A DNA stretch of 64,000 nucleotides from contig UQGG01000016.1 of the NCBI GenBank assembly GCA_900540475.1, forward strand, positions 1 to 64,000, written 5' to 3'. The translations under genes were made by a program, and so were the position numbers. Numbering within the stretch: the stretch's first letter is position 1; the number at the start of each line of letters is the position of its first letter. Shown in pieces: positions 37,535 to 45,869 of this stretch. The notes beneath the pieces were generated by a model. The model saw only the letters and a list, made by a program, of their open reading frames with translations, searched no databases and was not told where the DNA came from. The stretch comes from an uncultured Robinsoniella sp. (lineage in GTDB: Bacteria; Bacillota; Clostridia; Lachnospirales; Lachnospiraceae).

Positions 37535-39216
37535 GTTTTACATACCCGGAACAGGAGGCAAGTGCACTGGATCATGTGAGCTTTTCGGTAGAAGAGGGAG
37601 AGTTTATTGTTCTGTGCGGAGAATCCGGCTGTGGTAAAACCACATTGCTTCGATTATTAAAAAGAGAGCTTGCACCCCATGGGGAGAAAGACGGAGAAGT
37701 GCGTTATCTGGGGGTAAGGCAGGAGGAATTAACAGAACGTGTCAGTGCCTGCGATATCGGATATGTTATGCAGAATCCGGAAAACCAGATCGTGATGGAT
37801 AAAGTGTGGCATGAGCTTGCTTTTGGTCTGGAAAATATGGGGCTTGATAATCAGATTATTCGCAGAAGAGTGGGAGAAATGGCTTGCTTTTTTGGAATAG
37901 ACGGCTGGTTTCGCAGAAATACTTCTGAGCTTTCCGGAGGGCAGAAGCAGTTGCTGAATCTAGCATCCATTATGGCAATGCAGCCCAGACTTCTGATTCT
38001 GGATGAGCCCACTTCCCAGCTGGATCCCATTGCATCATCGGATTTTATCGCTACCCTTGTAAAGCTGAACCGGGAGCTTGGAACTACGATTATATTGACA
38101 GAGCACCGCCTGGAAGATGTTTTCCCGGCTGCGGATAAAGTTGGGATTATGGAAAAGGGTAAGCTGCTGTTGTGGGAGAATCCCAGGGATGCAGGAAAGA
38201 AATTAAAAGAAATTAAAGCAAACCATAAAATGATGCTTGGACTGCCCAGTGCAGTGCGGATCTATAACGGGCTGGATGTGGATTGTGCCTGTCCGCTTAC
38301 GGTAAGAGAGGGGCGCCAGTTTTTAAGTACCTGGTATAAGGAGGAACAAGAACTGGACCAGAAGAGCGAATCCATCCACCAGGATGATGAATTCACGCAA
38401 CAAGGACTGAAGCAGGAAATAGTACTGTCCATGAAAGACGTCTGGTTTCGCTATGAACGGGAGCTGCCGGATATCCTGGAGGGTGTCAGTCTGGAATTAT
38501 ATAAAGGAGAGATCGTTAGCATTTTGGGAAGCAACGGTTCCGGGAAAACCACGCTGCTCAGTGTGATCTCCCATGTAAATCATGCATATAAAGGAAAAAT
38601 CAAAATTTTCGGTAAGAAACAGAAAGCGTATAAAGGAAATGAATTGTACCGCCAGATCCTCGCGTCACTGCCTCAGAATCCCCAGACGGTATTTTTAAAG
38701 GAAAGTGTACGGGAAGACTATGAGGAAATGGGGAAAGTGATGGGCTATGACAAGGAAGAAATGGGCCGTATGATTGAGCAGACTGCCAAGATGTTAGAAA
38801 TTGAACACCTTCTTCCCAAGCACCCCTATGATTTAAGCGGCGGAGAACAGCAGAAAGCAGCCATAGGGAAAATGCTGCTGTTAAAACCCAAAATTTTGCT
38901 GCTGGATGAACCAACAAAGGGGATTGACGCATCTTCCAAGAATCGGTTGCTGGAAATTATGAGAGATTTAAAGAAAAATGGGATATCCATACTGATGGTT
39001 ACTCATGATGTGGAATTTGCAGCAGAGGCATCGGACAGGTGCGGCATGTTTTTTGACAAAGAAGTAACCTCCATCGATCTTCCAAAGAATTTTTTCTGCA
39101 ATAACAGTTTTTATACCACGGCAGCAAACCGGATTGCAAGGCATATGTACAGGGATGTAGTTACCTGTGAAGATGTTATCGCTATGTGCATGAAAACCGG
39201 GAGGAAGCAGGTATGA
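37507..39216 (+). CDS. ECF transporter ATPase with two fused NBDs
   Basis: 569 residues from ATG 37507 (AAGGAGAA upstream, within the end of ecfT). Two ABC ATPase domains are fused: Walker A GESGCGKTT at 38-46 and GSNGSGKTT at 341-349; signatures LSGGQKQ and LSGGEQQ; Walker B LLILDEPTSQLDP and ILLLDEPTKGIDA. Usual ECF systems use two separate A subunits, but fused forms are common in Clostridia. It ends with an ATGA overlap with the S component gene, as expected for a dedicated T-A-S group. Confidence 0.93.
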   Translation: MEILKIENLSFTYPEQEASALDHVSFSVEEGEFIVLCGESGCGKTTLLRLLKRELAPHGEKDGEVRYLGVRQEELTERVSACDIGYVMQNPENQIVMDKVWHELAFGLENMGLDNQIIRRRVGEMACFFGIDGWFRRNTSELSGGQKQLLNLASIMAMQPRLLILDEPTSQLDPIASSDFIATLVKLNRELGTTIILTEHRLEDVFPAADKVGIMEKGKLLLWENPRDAGKKLKEIKANHKMMLGLPSAVRIYNGLDVDCACPLTVREGRQFLSTWYKEEQELDQKSESIHQDDEFTQQGLKQEIVLSMKDVWFRYERELPDILEGVSLELYKGEIVSILGSNGSGKTTLLSVISHVNHAYKGKIKIFGKKQKAYKGNELYRQILASLPQNPQTVFLKESVREDYEEMGKVMGYDKEEMGRMIEQTAKMLEIEHLLPKHPYDLSGGEQQKAAIGKMLLLKPKILLLDEPTKGIDASSKNRLLEIMRDLKKNGISILMVTHDVEFAAEASDRCGMFFDKEVTSIDLPKNFFCNNSFYTTAANRIARHMYRDVVTCEDVIAMCMKTGRKQV

Positions 39217-39899
39217 GTAAAAAGCGGATAACGATAAATATCCTGCTGATACTGGCAGCTGTGGGGGTAATTATTTTCGGTGTGCGTATGTTTCAGGACC
39301 GAAAGTATAATCTGATCTCAATTCTGATTGCATTTCTTGCCTGCATACCATTTTACATGGCATATGAAAAAAAGGAAGGCAGCATACGCCGAATGGTAGT
39401 TTTGGCTGTCATGGTGGCAATATCTGTTGTGGGAAGATTGATTTTTGCAGTGACGCCAGGTTTCAAACCGGTAACAGCGATAGTGGTGATCGCTGCGATT
39501 TATATGGGTTCGGAATCCGGATTTTTAATCGGATCGCTGTCAGCTATTATTTCAAATATGTTTTATGGGCAGGGGCCATGGACGCCTTTTCAGATGCTTG
39601 CATGGGGAGGTCTTGGGCTGATTGCTGGGTTGCCGGTGATGCAGAAGATCTTGAAGAACAGAGGAATTTTGGCAGTATACGGGTTCCTGGCGGGATTTGG
39701 ATATTCGGCCATTATGGATATATGGACCGTACTTTCATTTGACGGGAGTTTCAGCCTGGCGAGATATCTGACGGTACAGGTTATCGCACTTCCGGTAAGT
39801 ATCGAATATGCCATATCCAATGTAGTTTTTCTGATGCTGGGAATCGGTCCAATCGGCAGAAAATTAAAGAGAATTAATATCAAACACGGAATATTTTAA
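39213..39899 (+). CDS. ECF transporter S component, predicted cobalamin-specific
   Basis: 228 residues from ATG 39213, overlapping the ATPase stop. About six membrane segments with ECF-S features: VVAMVAISVVGR-like helix (near 71-82 VMVAISVVGRLIF), FKPVTAIVVIAAIYMG, GSLSAIISNMFYGQGPWTPFQML and GGLGLIAGLP. This resembles S components such as CbrT. The cobalamin assignment rests on the riboswitch and surrounding B12-carrier-like genes, not on a recognised ligand motif. Being encoded with its own T and A units it forms a group I-like dedicated transporter. Confidence 0.85.
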   Translation: MSKKRITINILLILAAVGVIIFGVRMFQDRKYNLISILIAFLACIPFYMAYEKKEGSIRRMVVLAVMVAISVVGRLIFAVTPGFKPVTAIVVIAAIYMGSESGFLIGSLSAIISNMFYGQGPWTPFQMLAWGGLGLIAGLPVMQKILKNRGILAVYGFLAGFGYSAIMDIWTVLSFDGSFSLARYLTVQVIALPVSIEYAISNVVFLMLGIGPIGRKLKRINIKHGIF

Positions 39900-39925
39900 A
39901 TGTCAAGAAGGTGAGGTATACATAC

Positions 39926-40855
39926 ATGAAGCATACAGAACAGTTAGTTCAGGAAATACAAAAGGTTATCGTAGGAAAAGAGGAAGTGATTCAAAAAGTA
40001 CTGATGGCAATTCTGGCAAAGGGACATATTTTACTGGAAGATATACCCGGAGTGGGTAAGACCACACTGGCACTTGCAATCAGCAAAACACTGGGACTGG
40101 ATTACAGGAGAATCCAGTTTACCCCTGATGTTATCCCATCTGATGTTGTAGGATATACGGTATATGACAAAAAAAGCGGTGAGTTTGTTTATAAGCCCGG
40201 AGCAGTTATGTGTAACCTGCTGCTGGCAGATGAGATCAACCGTACCTCCAGTAAGACCCAGGCAGCACTTCTGGAAGTTATGGAGGAAGGAAATGTAACT
40301 GTTGACGGAAATACTTATGAGGTTCCAAAACCTTTCGTTGTAATCTCCACTCAGAATCCCTTTGGTTCCGCCGGTACACAATTGCTTCCCCAGTCCCAGT
40401 TAGACCGTTTTATGGTAAAACTGGAAATGGGATATCCGGATTTTGAGAGTCAGGTCAATATCTTAAAGGATCGTCAGGAAATACAGCCGCTGGATACAAT
40501 CAAAGCAGTAATCAATAAGGACGATTTAGAAGAGATGCAGATGGAAGTGTCCAGGGTCAAGGTAAAAGATGAGATACTGCGGTATATTACAAGGCTTGCA
40601 GAAGCAACCAGGAGCCATGAATATATCCAGCTGGGCGTAAGTCCCCGTGGTGCATACGCGGTGAATAATATGGCGAAAGCATCTGCCTATATAGCTGGAC
40701 GAGGTTATGTAACACCGGAAGATGTCATCGGGATATTTCCGTCCGTCAGCAGCCATCGTGTGATACTCCATCCCAAGGCAAAGGTAACCGGAGTATCTGC
40801 CATGTCTATCATGGAAGAAATTACAAAAACGGTTTCCGTACCGGAAATTTCATAA
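39926..40855 (+). CDS. MoxR-family AAA+ ATPase
   Basis: 309 residues from ATG 39926 (AGGTGAGG upstream). Walker A EDIPGVGKTT (about 37-46), Walker B LLADEINRT, and sensor region STQNPFGSAGTQLLPQSQLDRF are typical of MoxR. MoxR proteins act as chaperone-like ATPases, usually with the DUF58 and transglutaminase-like proteins that follow here. It starts 26 bp after the ECF S gene with no terminator seen, so it may share the B12 transcript. Confidence 0.93.
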   Translation: MKHTEQLVQEIQKVIVGKEEVIQKVLMAILAKGHILLEDIPGVGKTTLALAISKTLGLDYRRIQFTPDVIPSDVVGYTVYDKKSGEFVYKPGAVMCNLLLADEINRTSSKTQAALLEVMEEGNVTVDGNTYEVPKPFVVISTQNPFGSAGTQLLPQSQLDRFMVKLEMGYPDFESQVNILKDRQEIQPLDTIKAVINKDDLEEMQMEVSRVKVKDEILRYITRLAEATRSHEYIQLGVSPRGAYAVNNMAKASAYIAGRGYVTPEDVIGIFPSVSSHRVILHPKAKVTGVSAMSIMEEITKTVSVPEIS

Positions 40856-40868
40856 CCAGGAGGACTTT

Positions 40869-42038
40869 ATGTTAAAGACAAGAATATGCTATGGAGTATG
40901 GCTGCTGGGTACGGTGATCCTATACATCTATTCAGATTCATACTGGGCATTTTTCCTTCTGATCGCTTCTGTGTCAATCCTTCCTGTCTGCGGGGCGGCC
41001 ATATTAACCACCCGGCATAAATTATCGTATTCATTTCAGGCGGTATCCATGGCAGGCAAGGGAAAGCAGGTACAGGGGGAACTCAGCATTCAAAATAAGA
41101 GTATTTTCCCTGTGTTAAAAGTGTGCTGCTGCCTTCAGTTTTTCAATCAGCTGACCGGAGAGATGAAAGAGCAGGAGATTTACTGCGCCATACCGGCTAA
41201 AAAAACGGAAAAGCTGAACTGGAATCTGAAAAGCAGATATTGCGGAAATGTGCAGGTGACCATTGAAAAAGTAACTTTATATGACTGGCTGGGGATTTTT
41301 ACCCTTCAGGAGAACCCGGATCAATATGGGCATATTGTGATTTTGCCCGATATATTTCCTGCAAATGTACAAATCAGCGACAGCCTGAGTGCTAATTGGG
41401 ACAGCATTACTTACTCAGACAGTAAAAGAGGGGATGACCCCAGTGAAATATTTGGCATGCGGGAATATCAGGAGGGAGACAGTCCGAAAAATATACACTG
41501 GAAGGTATCCGGCAAGCTGGATGGGCTGTATGTTAAGGAGCTAAGCCTTCCGGTAGAAAATTCCATACTTCTTTTATACGAAACAGCATCTTTTGAAAAG
41601 AAGAAAGAAACAGCCGCGCTTCGCGATGCAATGATGGAAGCTTTTTTATCGGTATCCCAGTCTCTGATCCAGGAGGGGCATCTTCACACATTAGGGTGGT
41701 ATGATCAGAGCAAGGCCCTTTTCCGCCGGCAGGATGTTACATCGGTAGATGAATTAGCCGAGATGACGGCGGGGTTTCTGGGTATTCAAAGTAAAGAGCA
41801 GGGAGAGACCAGCCTCCATTACTATTTGGAGGACTGTATTGACAATCCCTATGCCCATGTGGTCTATATTACAGCGTCAGATGGTGGAGAGGATCTGAAA
41901 TGCTTAAGTGAGATTTGTTCCGTGGCTGTTTTGCAGTGCCGGATAAGTAAGCAGGAGGTATCCGGAAATTTGGACCATTCGCTGGTAGTATTTACACCGG
42001 AGACATTGACAGAAGAATTATGCCAGTTGGTAATATAG
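40869..42038 (+). CDS. DUF58 domain protein
   Basis: 389 residues. Two N-terminal membrane segments (about 8-24 and 26-42), a beta-rich middle, and the DUF58 signature GDDPSEIFGMREYQEGD...IHWKVSGK (about 190-218). The standard MoxR partner, adjacent by 13 bp and followed by the transglutaminase-like gene after 12 bp. Function in this trio is not established; assembly or processing of envelope proteins is a common proposal. Confidence 0.9.
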   Translation: MLKTRICYGVWLLGTVILYIYSDSYWAFFLLIASVSILPVCGAAILTTRHKLSYSFQAVSMAGKGKQVQGELSIQNKSIFPVLKVCCCLQFFNQLTGEMKEQEIYCAIPAKKTEKLNWNLKSRYCGNVQVTIEKVTLYDWLGIFTLQENPDQYGHIVILPDIFPANVQISDSLSANWDSITYSDSKRGDDPSEIFGMREYQEGDSPKNIHWKVSGKLDGLYVKELSLPVENSILLLYETASFEKKKETAALRDAMMEAFLSVSQSLIQEGHLHTLGWYDQSKALFRRQDVTSVDELAEMTAGFLGIQSKEQGETSLHYYLEDCIDNPYAHVVYITASDGGEDLKCLSEICSVAVLQCRISKQEVSGNLDHSLVVFTPETLTEELCQLVI

Positions 42039-42050
42039 GGGATGTAAGAT

Positions 42051-44462
42051 ATGAAAAATGGAAAGAAAAATACAGGTAAGAAAAAATCTCAGATTACAAT
42101 TCAATTGGAGAATCGGAAAAATAGTGGCAAGGAAGGTTTGTTTAGCGTGCTGGCAGGATTACTTCCGGCTTTTTTGCTTTATCTTGGCATATCTTTGTCT
42201 TTTATTTATCTTCTTGATCTGCCGGTGCAGGTATACTATTCGGCAGCTTTTGGATTGCTGATCCTGACACTGCTGCAGTTACATGGAAAGTACAGCCGTT
42301 ATGTGAAGGCAGGTACGGCGCTTCTGGCTGCTGTTGGAATCCTGTTCCTCTTAATACGCCAGGAGTTGATGCTGGACGGCTTTCTGCTGACCATGAACCG
42401 GATTGGGCAGGCAGCCGGCAGAAACTTTGGAATTTTCCTGAAAGTTTATGATATTGGTATTGCTGAGGAATCATATGGAATCGCCCTTTGCCTGTTCTGG
42501 ATATGGAGCTGCCTGCTGTCTGCTGTAGTTGTAACCGTAATTATCCGGCTGCGCAGTATATTACTCTTATGCATAAGTGTATTGCCATTATTGGTGCTGG
42601 AATTATGTACTGGTGAAAACTATGGTATTATACCTGTGATAATGATGCTGGCTTCCGTAATGGTTCTATTGAGTTTTTTTGTACATGGCAGGAAAAAACG
42701 GAGGGCATTTGGCAATGGTAAATATTTGGCTATCCTGCAGGTATCCGGAATACTAACGGTTGCTTTTGCAGCTATCCTGGGATTGATGGTCAGTACAGTA
42801 TCTGTTAATAGCTACACGAAAGCAGGATTTGCAGAGTCGGTAAAAGAAGGAATAGCAAAAACAATTTCCAATATACGCTACGAAAAAGAGAAGACAAATT
42901 CTTTTACGCAGGGTCAATTTAAGGGACTGGGAAATTTGACATTGAAGGATACAACTGCACTGGAAGTGCTGATGGACAAGCCGGAATCCCTGTATTTGCG
43001 CGGGTTTGTTGGAAGTACTTACACCCAGAATGGTTGGGAGGAGCTAGAAAAATCTGTCTATTATGAAGCGAAGGACCTGTTTTACTGGCTTCACGAAACA
43101 AATTTTAATGGATTAAACCAGCTCTCTCTGGTAAATCAGCTGGAAAATGGAAAAACAGATGATGAGACTGTGGAGATTACGGTACAGAATGTAAACGCAA
43201 ACAGTAAGTACATTTATACGCCCTATGAACTGAAGTCAGATCCCGGTAAGATAGATGGGAGCAAAAATCTGGGGGATGTTTCCTTAAAGTCAAAAGGATT
43301 GTTTGGAAACCGCCTGTATCACTATACTGCAAACAGTAATCTGGTGAAACGTTATCCTACACTGGCGTCAGATTTTTATGAAATCAGGAATAGTGATACT
43401 TCGGCGGAATACGCAGGAAACGAAAGTTACTACAATGCCTTTATCTACCGGAATTACCTGGATATACCGGACCACCAGAAACAGATTCTGAAAAATCTTT
43501 TGAAAATAGAAGAGGCATCAGGAAGTGCTCATTATCCCTATGAAGAAGCAAATGCTTTGATTATGGGATATCTGGACAAGAATATAGAATACTCCGAAGA
43601 AGTGGATACCTTTACAGGAAATTATGATTTTTTGCAATGGTTTCTTCAGAGCCAGAAAAAAGGATATTCCGCCCACTATGCAACAGCTGCAGTACTGATG
43701 TACCGGTATCTGGGTATTCCTGCAAGATATGTGGAGGGTTATCTTGTGACACCGGAGGATGTAAAAGGTGTGGAGGCTTATGAACCAATCGAAATTACCG
43801 GAGAAAACGCCCACGCCTGGGCAGAAGTCTATCAGGACGGCATTGGCTGGGTACCTATGGAAGCAACACCACCTTATCTGGGCATTATGGAAAGACCGGA
43901 ATTCTCACAGGCTCCTGCACTTACGGGAGACGGCGGTCAGTCAGATGACTCAGGCAAATCGGAGAAGATAAAAGATGAGGAAAAGGAATTAAAGAAAAAG
44001 AAGACGGGTAAAAAGGCAGAAGTACCCGTACAAAAGATTCTGTTGATTGCTGTAGTTGCTCTGGCTGTCATTTTAATCTTATCATGGCTGATTTATGTAA
44101 TTTATCACAGAAGGAAACTTGGAAATCGTAAAAAGAGCTTCCGTGTAGCGGATAATAGGCTGGCGGTAAAGCATCTCTATGCTTATACTTTATTTTTACT
44201 TCTCTATGATAAGACTCCAAAAGCAAAGGGATCCCATTATGGCTATGTAGGAATTCTTTCTGAAAAATATTCTAAAGAATTTGGAGAAAAATTCAGGGAG
44301 ACACTGGATGTGGTGCAGGGAGCAGTTTATGGTGATCTGGATGTTTCAGAGGAGCAGCGGGTAAAGGCAGAGCAGCTGAAAGATGAGACATTGCATTGTA
44401 TTTTGACAAAGAAGAGTTTGTTAAGGAAGATTAAAATGTGGTTGGTGGATTTTGTATATTAG
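42051..44462 (+). CDS. Transglutaminase-like membrane protein with Ser at the catalytic Cys position
   Basis: 803 residues. About six membrane segments in residues 25-250, an extracellular transglutaminase-like domain (about 480-620), a Lys-rich linker, another membrane segment (about 663-684) and a C-terminal DUF4129-like region. The active-site segment reads KKGYSAHYATAAVLMYRYLGIPAR: Ser540 (TCC) occupies the place where the family has the nucleophilic Cys, while His588 (ENAHAWAEVY) and Glu604 (WVPMEATPP) are kept. One base (TCC to TGC) separates it from Cys. It may be an inactive binding protein or a Ser-dependent variant. Confidence 0.88.
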   Translation: MKNGKKNTGKKKSQITIQLENRKNSGKEGLFSVLAGLLPAFLLYLGISLSFIYLLDLPVQVYYSAAFGLLILTLLQLHGKYSRYVKAGTALLAAVGILFLLIRQELMLDGFLLTMNRIGQAAGRNFGIFLKVYDIGIAEESYGIALCLFWIWSCLLSAVVVTVIIRLRSILLLCISVLPLLVLELCTGENYGIIPVIMMLASVMVLLSFFVHGRKKRRAFGNGKYLAILQVSGILTVAFAAILGLMVSTVSVNSYTKAGFAESVKEGIAKTISNIRYEKEKTNSFTQGQFKGLGNLTLKDTTALEVLMDKPESLYLRGFVGSTYTQNGWEELEKSVYYEAKDLFYWLHETNFNGLNQLSLVNQLENGKTDDETVEITVQNVNANSKYIYTPYELKSDPGKIDGSKNLGDVSLKSKGLFGNRLYHYTANSNLVKRYPTLASDFYEIRNSDTSAEYAGNESYYNAFIYRNYLDIPDHQKQILKNLLKIEEASGSAHYPYEEANALIMGYLDKNIEYSEEVDTFTGNYDFLQWFLQSQKKGYSAHYATAAVLMYRYLGIPARYVEGYLVTPEDVKGVEAYEPIEITGENAHAWAEVYQDGIGWVPMEATPPYLGIMERPEFSQAPALTGDGGQSDDSGKSEKIKDEEKELKKKKTGKKAEVPVQKILLIAVVALAVILILSWLIYVIYHRRKLGNRKKSFRVADNRLAVKHLYAYTLFLLLYDKTPKAKGSHYGYVGILSEKYSKEFGEKFRETLDVVQGAVYGDLDVSEEQRVKAEQLKDETLHCILTKKSLLRKIKMWLVDFVY

Positions 44463-44689
44463 GATTATGGTGTATGCTATTTAGGGGGGCTATATTGGGG
44501 TTTAGCTGGCTTCAGAAGCTTGTAAAAACCTTAAATCTAGTAAAGCCGTCTTCCTTTGATAAGATTTCAAAGAAAACGAAGAAAATAGCAGGCAAAGCAA
44601 ATAAAAATGCTACCATAGTACTCCGGGACCCATCTAAAAGTAACGGAGCAAATTATAAGCTAAGAAAATATAAGTTAAGGGCAGTATAA
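44438..44689 (+). CDS. Possible small basic protein overlapping the previous gene
   Basis: 83 residues from GTG 44438 with AAGGAAG 8 bases upstream, overlapping the transglutaminase-like gene by 25 bp. A hydrophobic N-terminal stretch precedes a Lys-rich tail. No family recognised; it may be a chance ORF before the hairpin at 44680. Confidence 0.25.
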   Translation: MVGGFCILGLWCMLFRGAILGFSWLQKLVKTLNLVKPSSFDKISKKTKKIAGKANKNATIVLRDPSKSNGANYKLRKYKLRAV

Positions 44690-44717
44690 ATCCATATGGG
44701 TTATACTGCCTCGTTTG
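44680..44717 (+). terminator. Hairpin ending the long operon
   Basis: Perfect 10-bp stem GGCAGTATAA (44680-44689) with TTATACTGCC (44701-44710). The T-run is weak (TCGTTTGT), but no other end signal is seen for the unit. Confidence 0.55.
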
Positions 44718-44828
44718 TGTGACAAGCTGAATAAACAACCAAAACACACTATGTTACACGTCACATTTTATAACCAAAAACTAACAACCAGCCGACAAAT
44801 GCCATAGGTAAGTAGCCAATTTTTTAAA

Positions 44829-44914
44829 AGTGATATATTTGTATCAAAATAGTCTTGACATCCACACTGCAGAGTGATATATTTGTCATATAAAGAGATA
44901 AATACATCACTTTC
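44829..44914 (+). promoter_or_regulatory. Promoter with three operator-like copies for the DUF3796-XRE pair
   Basis: TTGACA (44855-44860), 17 bp, TATATT (44878-44883). AGTGATATATTTGT occurs at 44829-44842 and again at 44873-44886, overlapping the -10. An inverted related copy (AAAGTGATGTATTTA on the minus strand) lies at 44900-44914. The arrangement suits autoregulation by the XRE protein encoded at 45575. Confidence 0.65.
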
Positions 44915-44928
44915 AAGGAGGGATAACA

Positions 44929-45573
44929 ATGAAAAGAAATAAGAAGTTTACGGTGTTGGTTATTTTGATTATTTTACAATTTGCTGCAGTATTTTATGCT
45001 TCTGTTTATAACGAAGGAAGGCTTGTAAAGCCAATGGATTTCAGTACTTATCAATTCCAGATGAATGATCTGCCAATGATTGTCGTTACTGGCTGCCTGG
45101 TAATTTACATGTTTTATTTTGTGATCAGTATGATTAAGAATTCTTTAAAAGTAAACAGGACCAACAGAGAAAAAAATAAAACGAGAAGCTTAAATCCGAA
45201 ATTCGGCTGGTTTGGATTTTTTGGATTTTTCGGATTCTTTGGAATTATGACGTATCTGCAACAGCGGACGGTCTGGCCATTTATGTTCTTTGTCTTTTTT
45301 GGTTTCTTTGGCTTTTTCTATGAAGCGAAGCTGAGCAACACACTTATTGATGAGCGATTTAAAGAAGAGAAGACAAGAGCCGATTTATCAGCTTTAAAAA
45401 CGGGATTTTCAATTTTGTTTTTTGTAACTTGGCTGATGGGATTTGTGGGAAATAAATTAAGTACCGATGTGATAGCTATTGCTTATATCGTTTCTTCTTC
45501 CCTTATCATTGCATTAATTATTTTCCTCTCGAGCTACCTGCTCTATAAATACGATACGGAGGAAGCGGAATAG
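44929..45573 (+). CDS. DUF3796-type membrane protein
   Basis: 214 residues with about five membrane segments and a striking Phe/Gly run (FGWFGFFGFFGFFG, about 91-105) and a second GFFGFF near 124-129. Resembles the DUF3796 family that is usually encoded with a small XRE regulator, as here (one base before ATG 45575). Function unknown. AAGGAGGG lies 8 bases before ATG. Confidence 0.8.
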   Translation: MKRNKKFTVLVILIILQFAAVFYASVYNEGRLVKPMDFSTYQFQMNDLPMIVVTGCLVIYMFYFVISMIKNSLKVNRTNREKNKTRSLNPKFGWFGFFGFFGFFGIMTYLQQRTVWPFMFFVFFGFFGFFYEAKLSNTLIDERFKEEKTRADLSALKTGFSILFFVTWLMGFVGNKLSTDVIAIAYIVSSSLIIALIIFLSSYLLYKYDTEEAE

Positions 45574-45574
45574 T

Positions 45575-45778
45575 ATGGGGGCAGATTTCGAATGCAATCT
45601 AAAAAAATTCAGACAGTTGAAAGAAATGACGCAGGAGGAGCTGGCAAATGCTGTGGGAGTTCGCAGGGAAACCATAATGCGGTTGGAAAAAGCACAATAT
45701 AACCCTTCATTAAAACTGGCAATCGATATATCAAGGGTTGTAGGTGTGCCCATAGAGGAGATATTTATATTTGAGTAA
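45575..45778 (+). CDS. Small XRE-family helix-turn-helix regulator
   Basis: 67 residues, entirely a Cro/CI-type HTH domain: LKKFRQLKEMTQEELANAVGVRRETIMRLEKAQYNPSLKLAIDI with the recognition helix near 27-37. This length matches stand-alone regulators paired with small membrane proteins. It probably binds the AGTGATATATTTGT copies upstream of its operon. Confidence 0.92.
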   Translation: MGADFECNLKKFRQLKEMTQEELANAVGVRRETIMRLEKAQYNPSLKLAIDISRVVGVPIEEIFIFE

Positions 45779-45869
45779 ATATAGTAAATGTGTAATAATT
45801 CTTCCCTTTATGTCAAAGATGTAATAAAATGGAACAGAACAAAGAAATGACCAAAATCAGGAGGATTTT

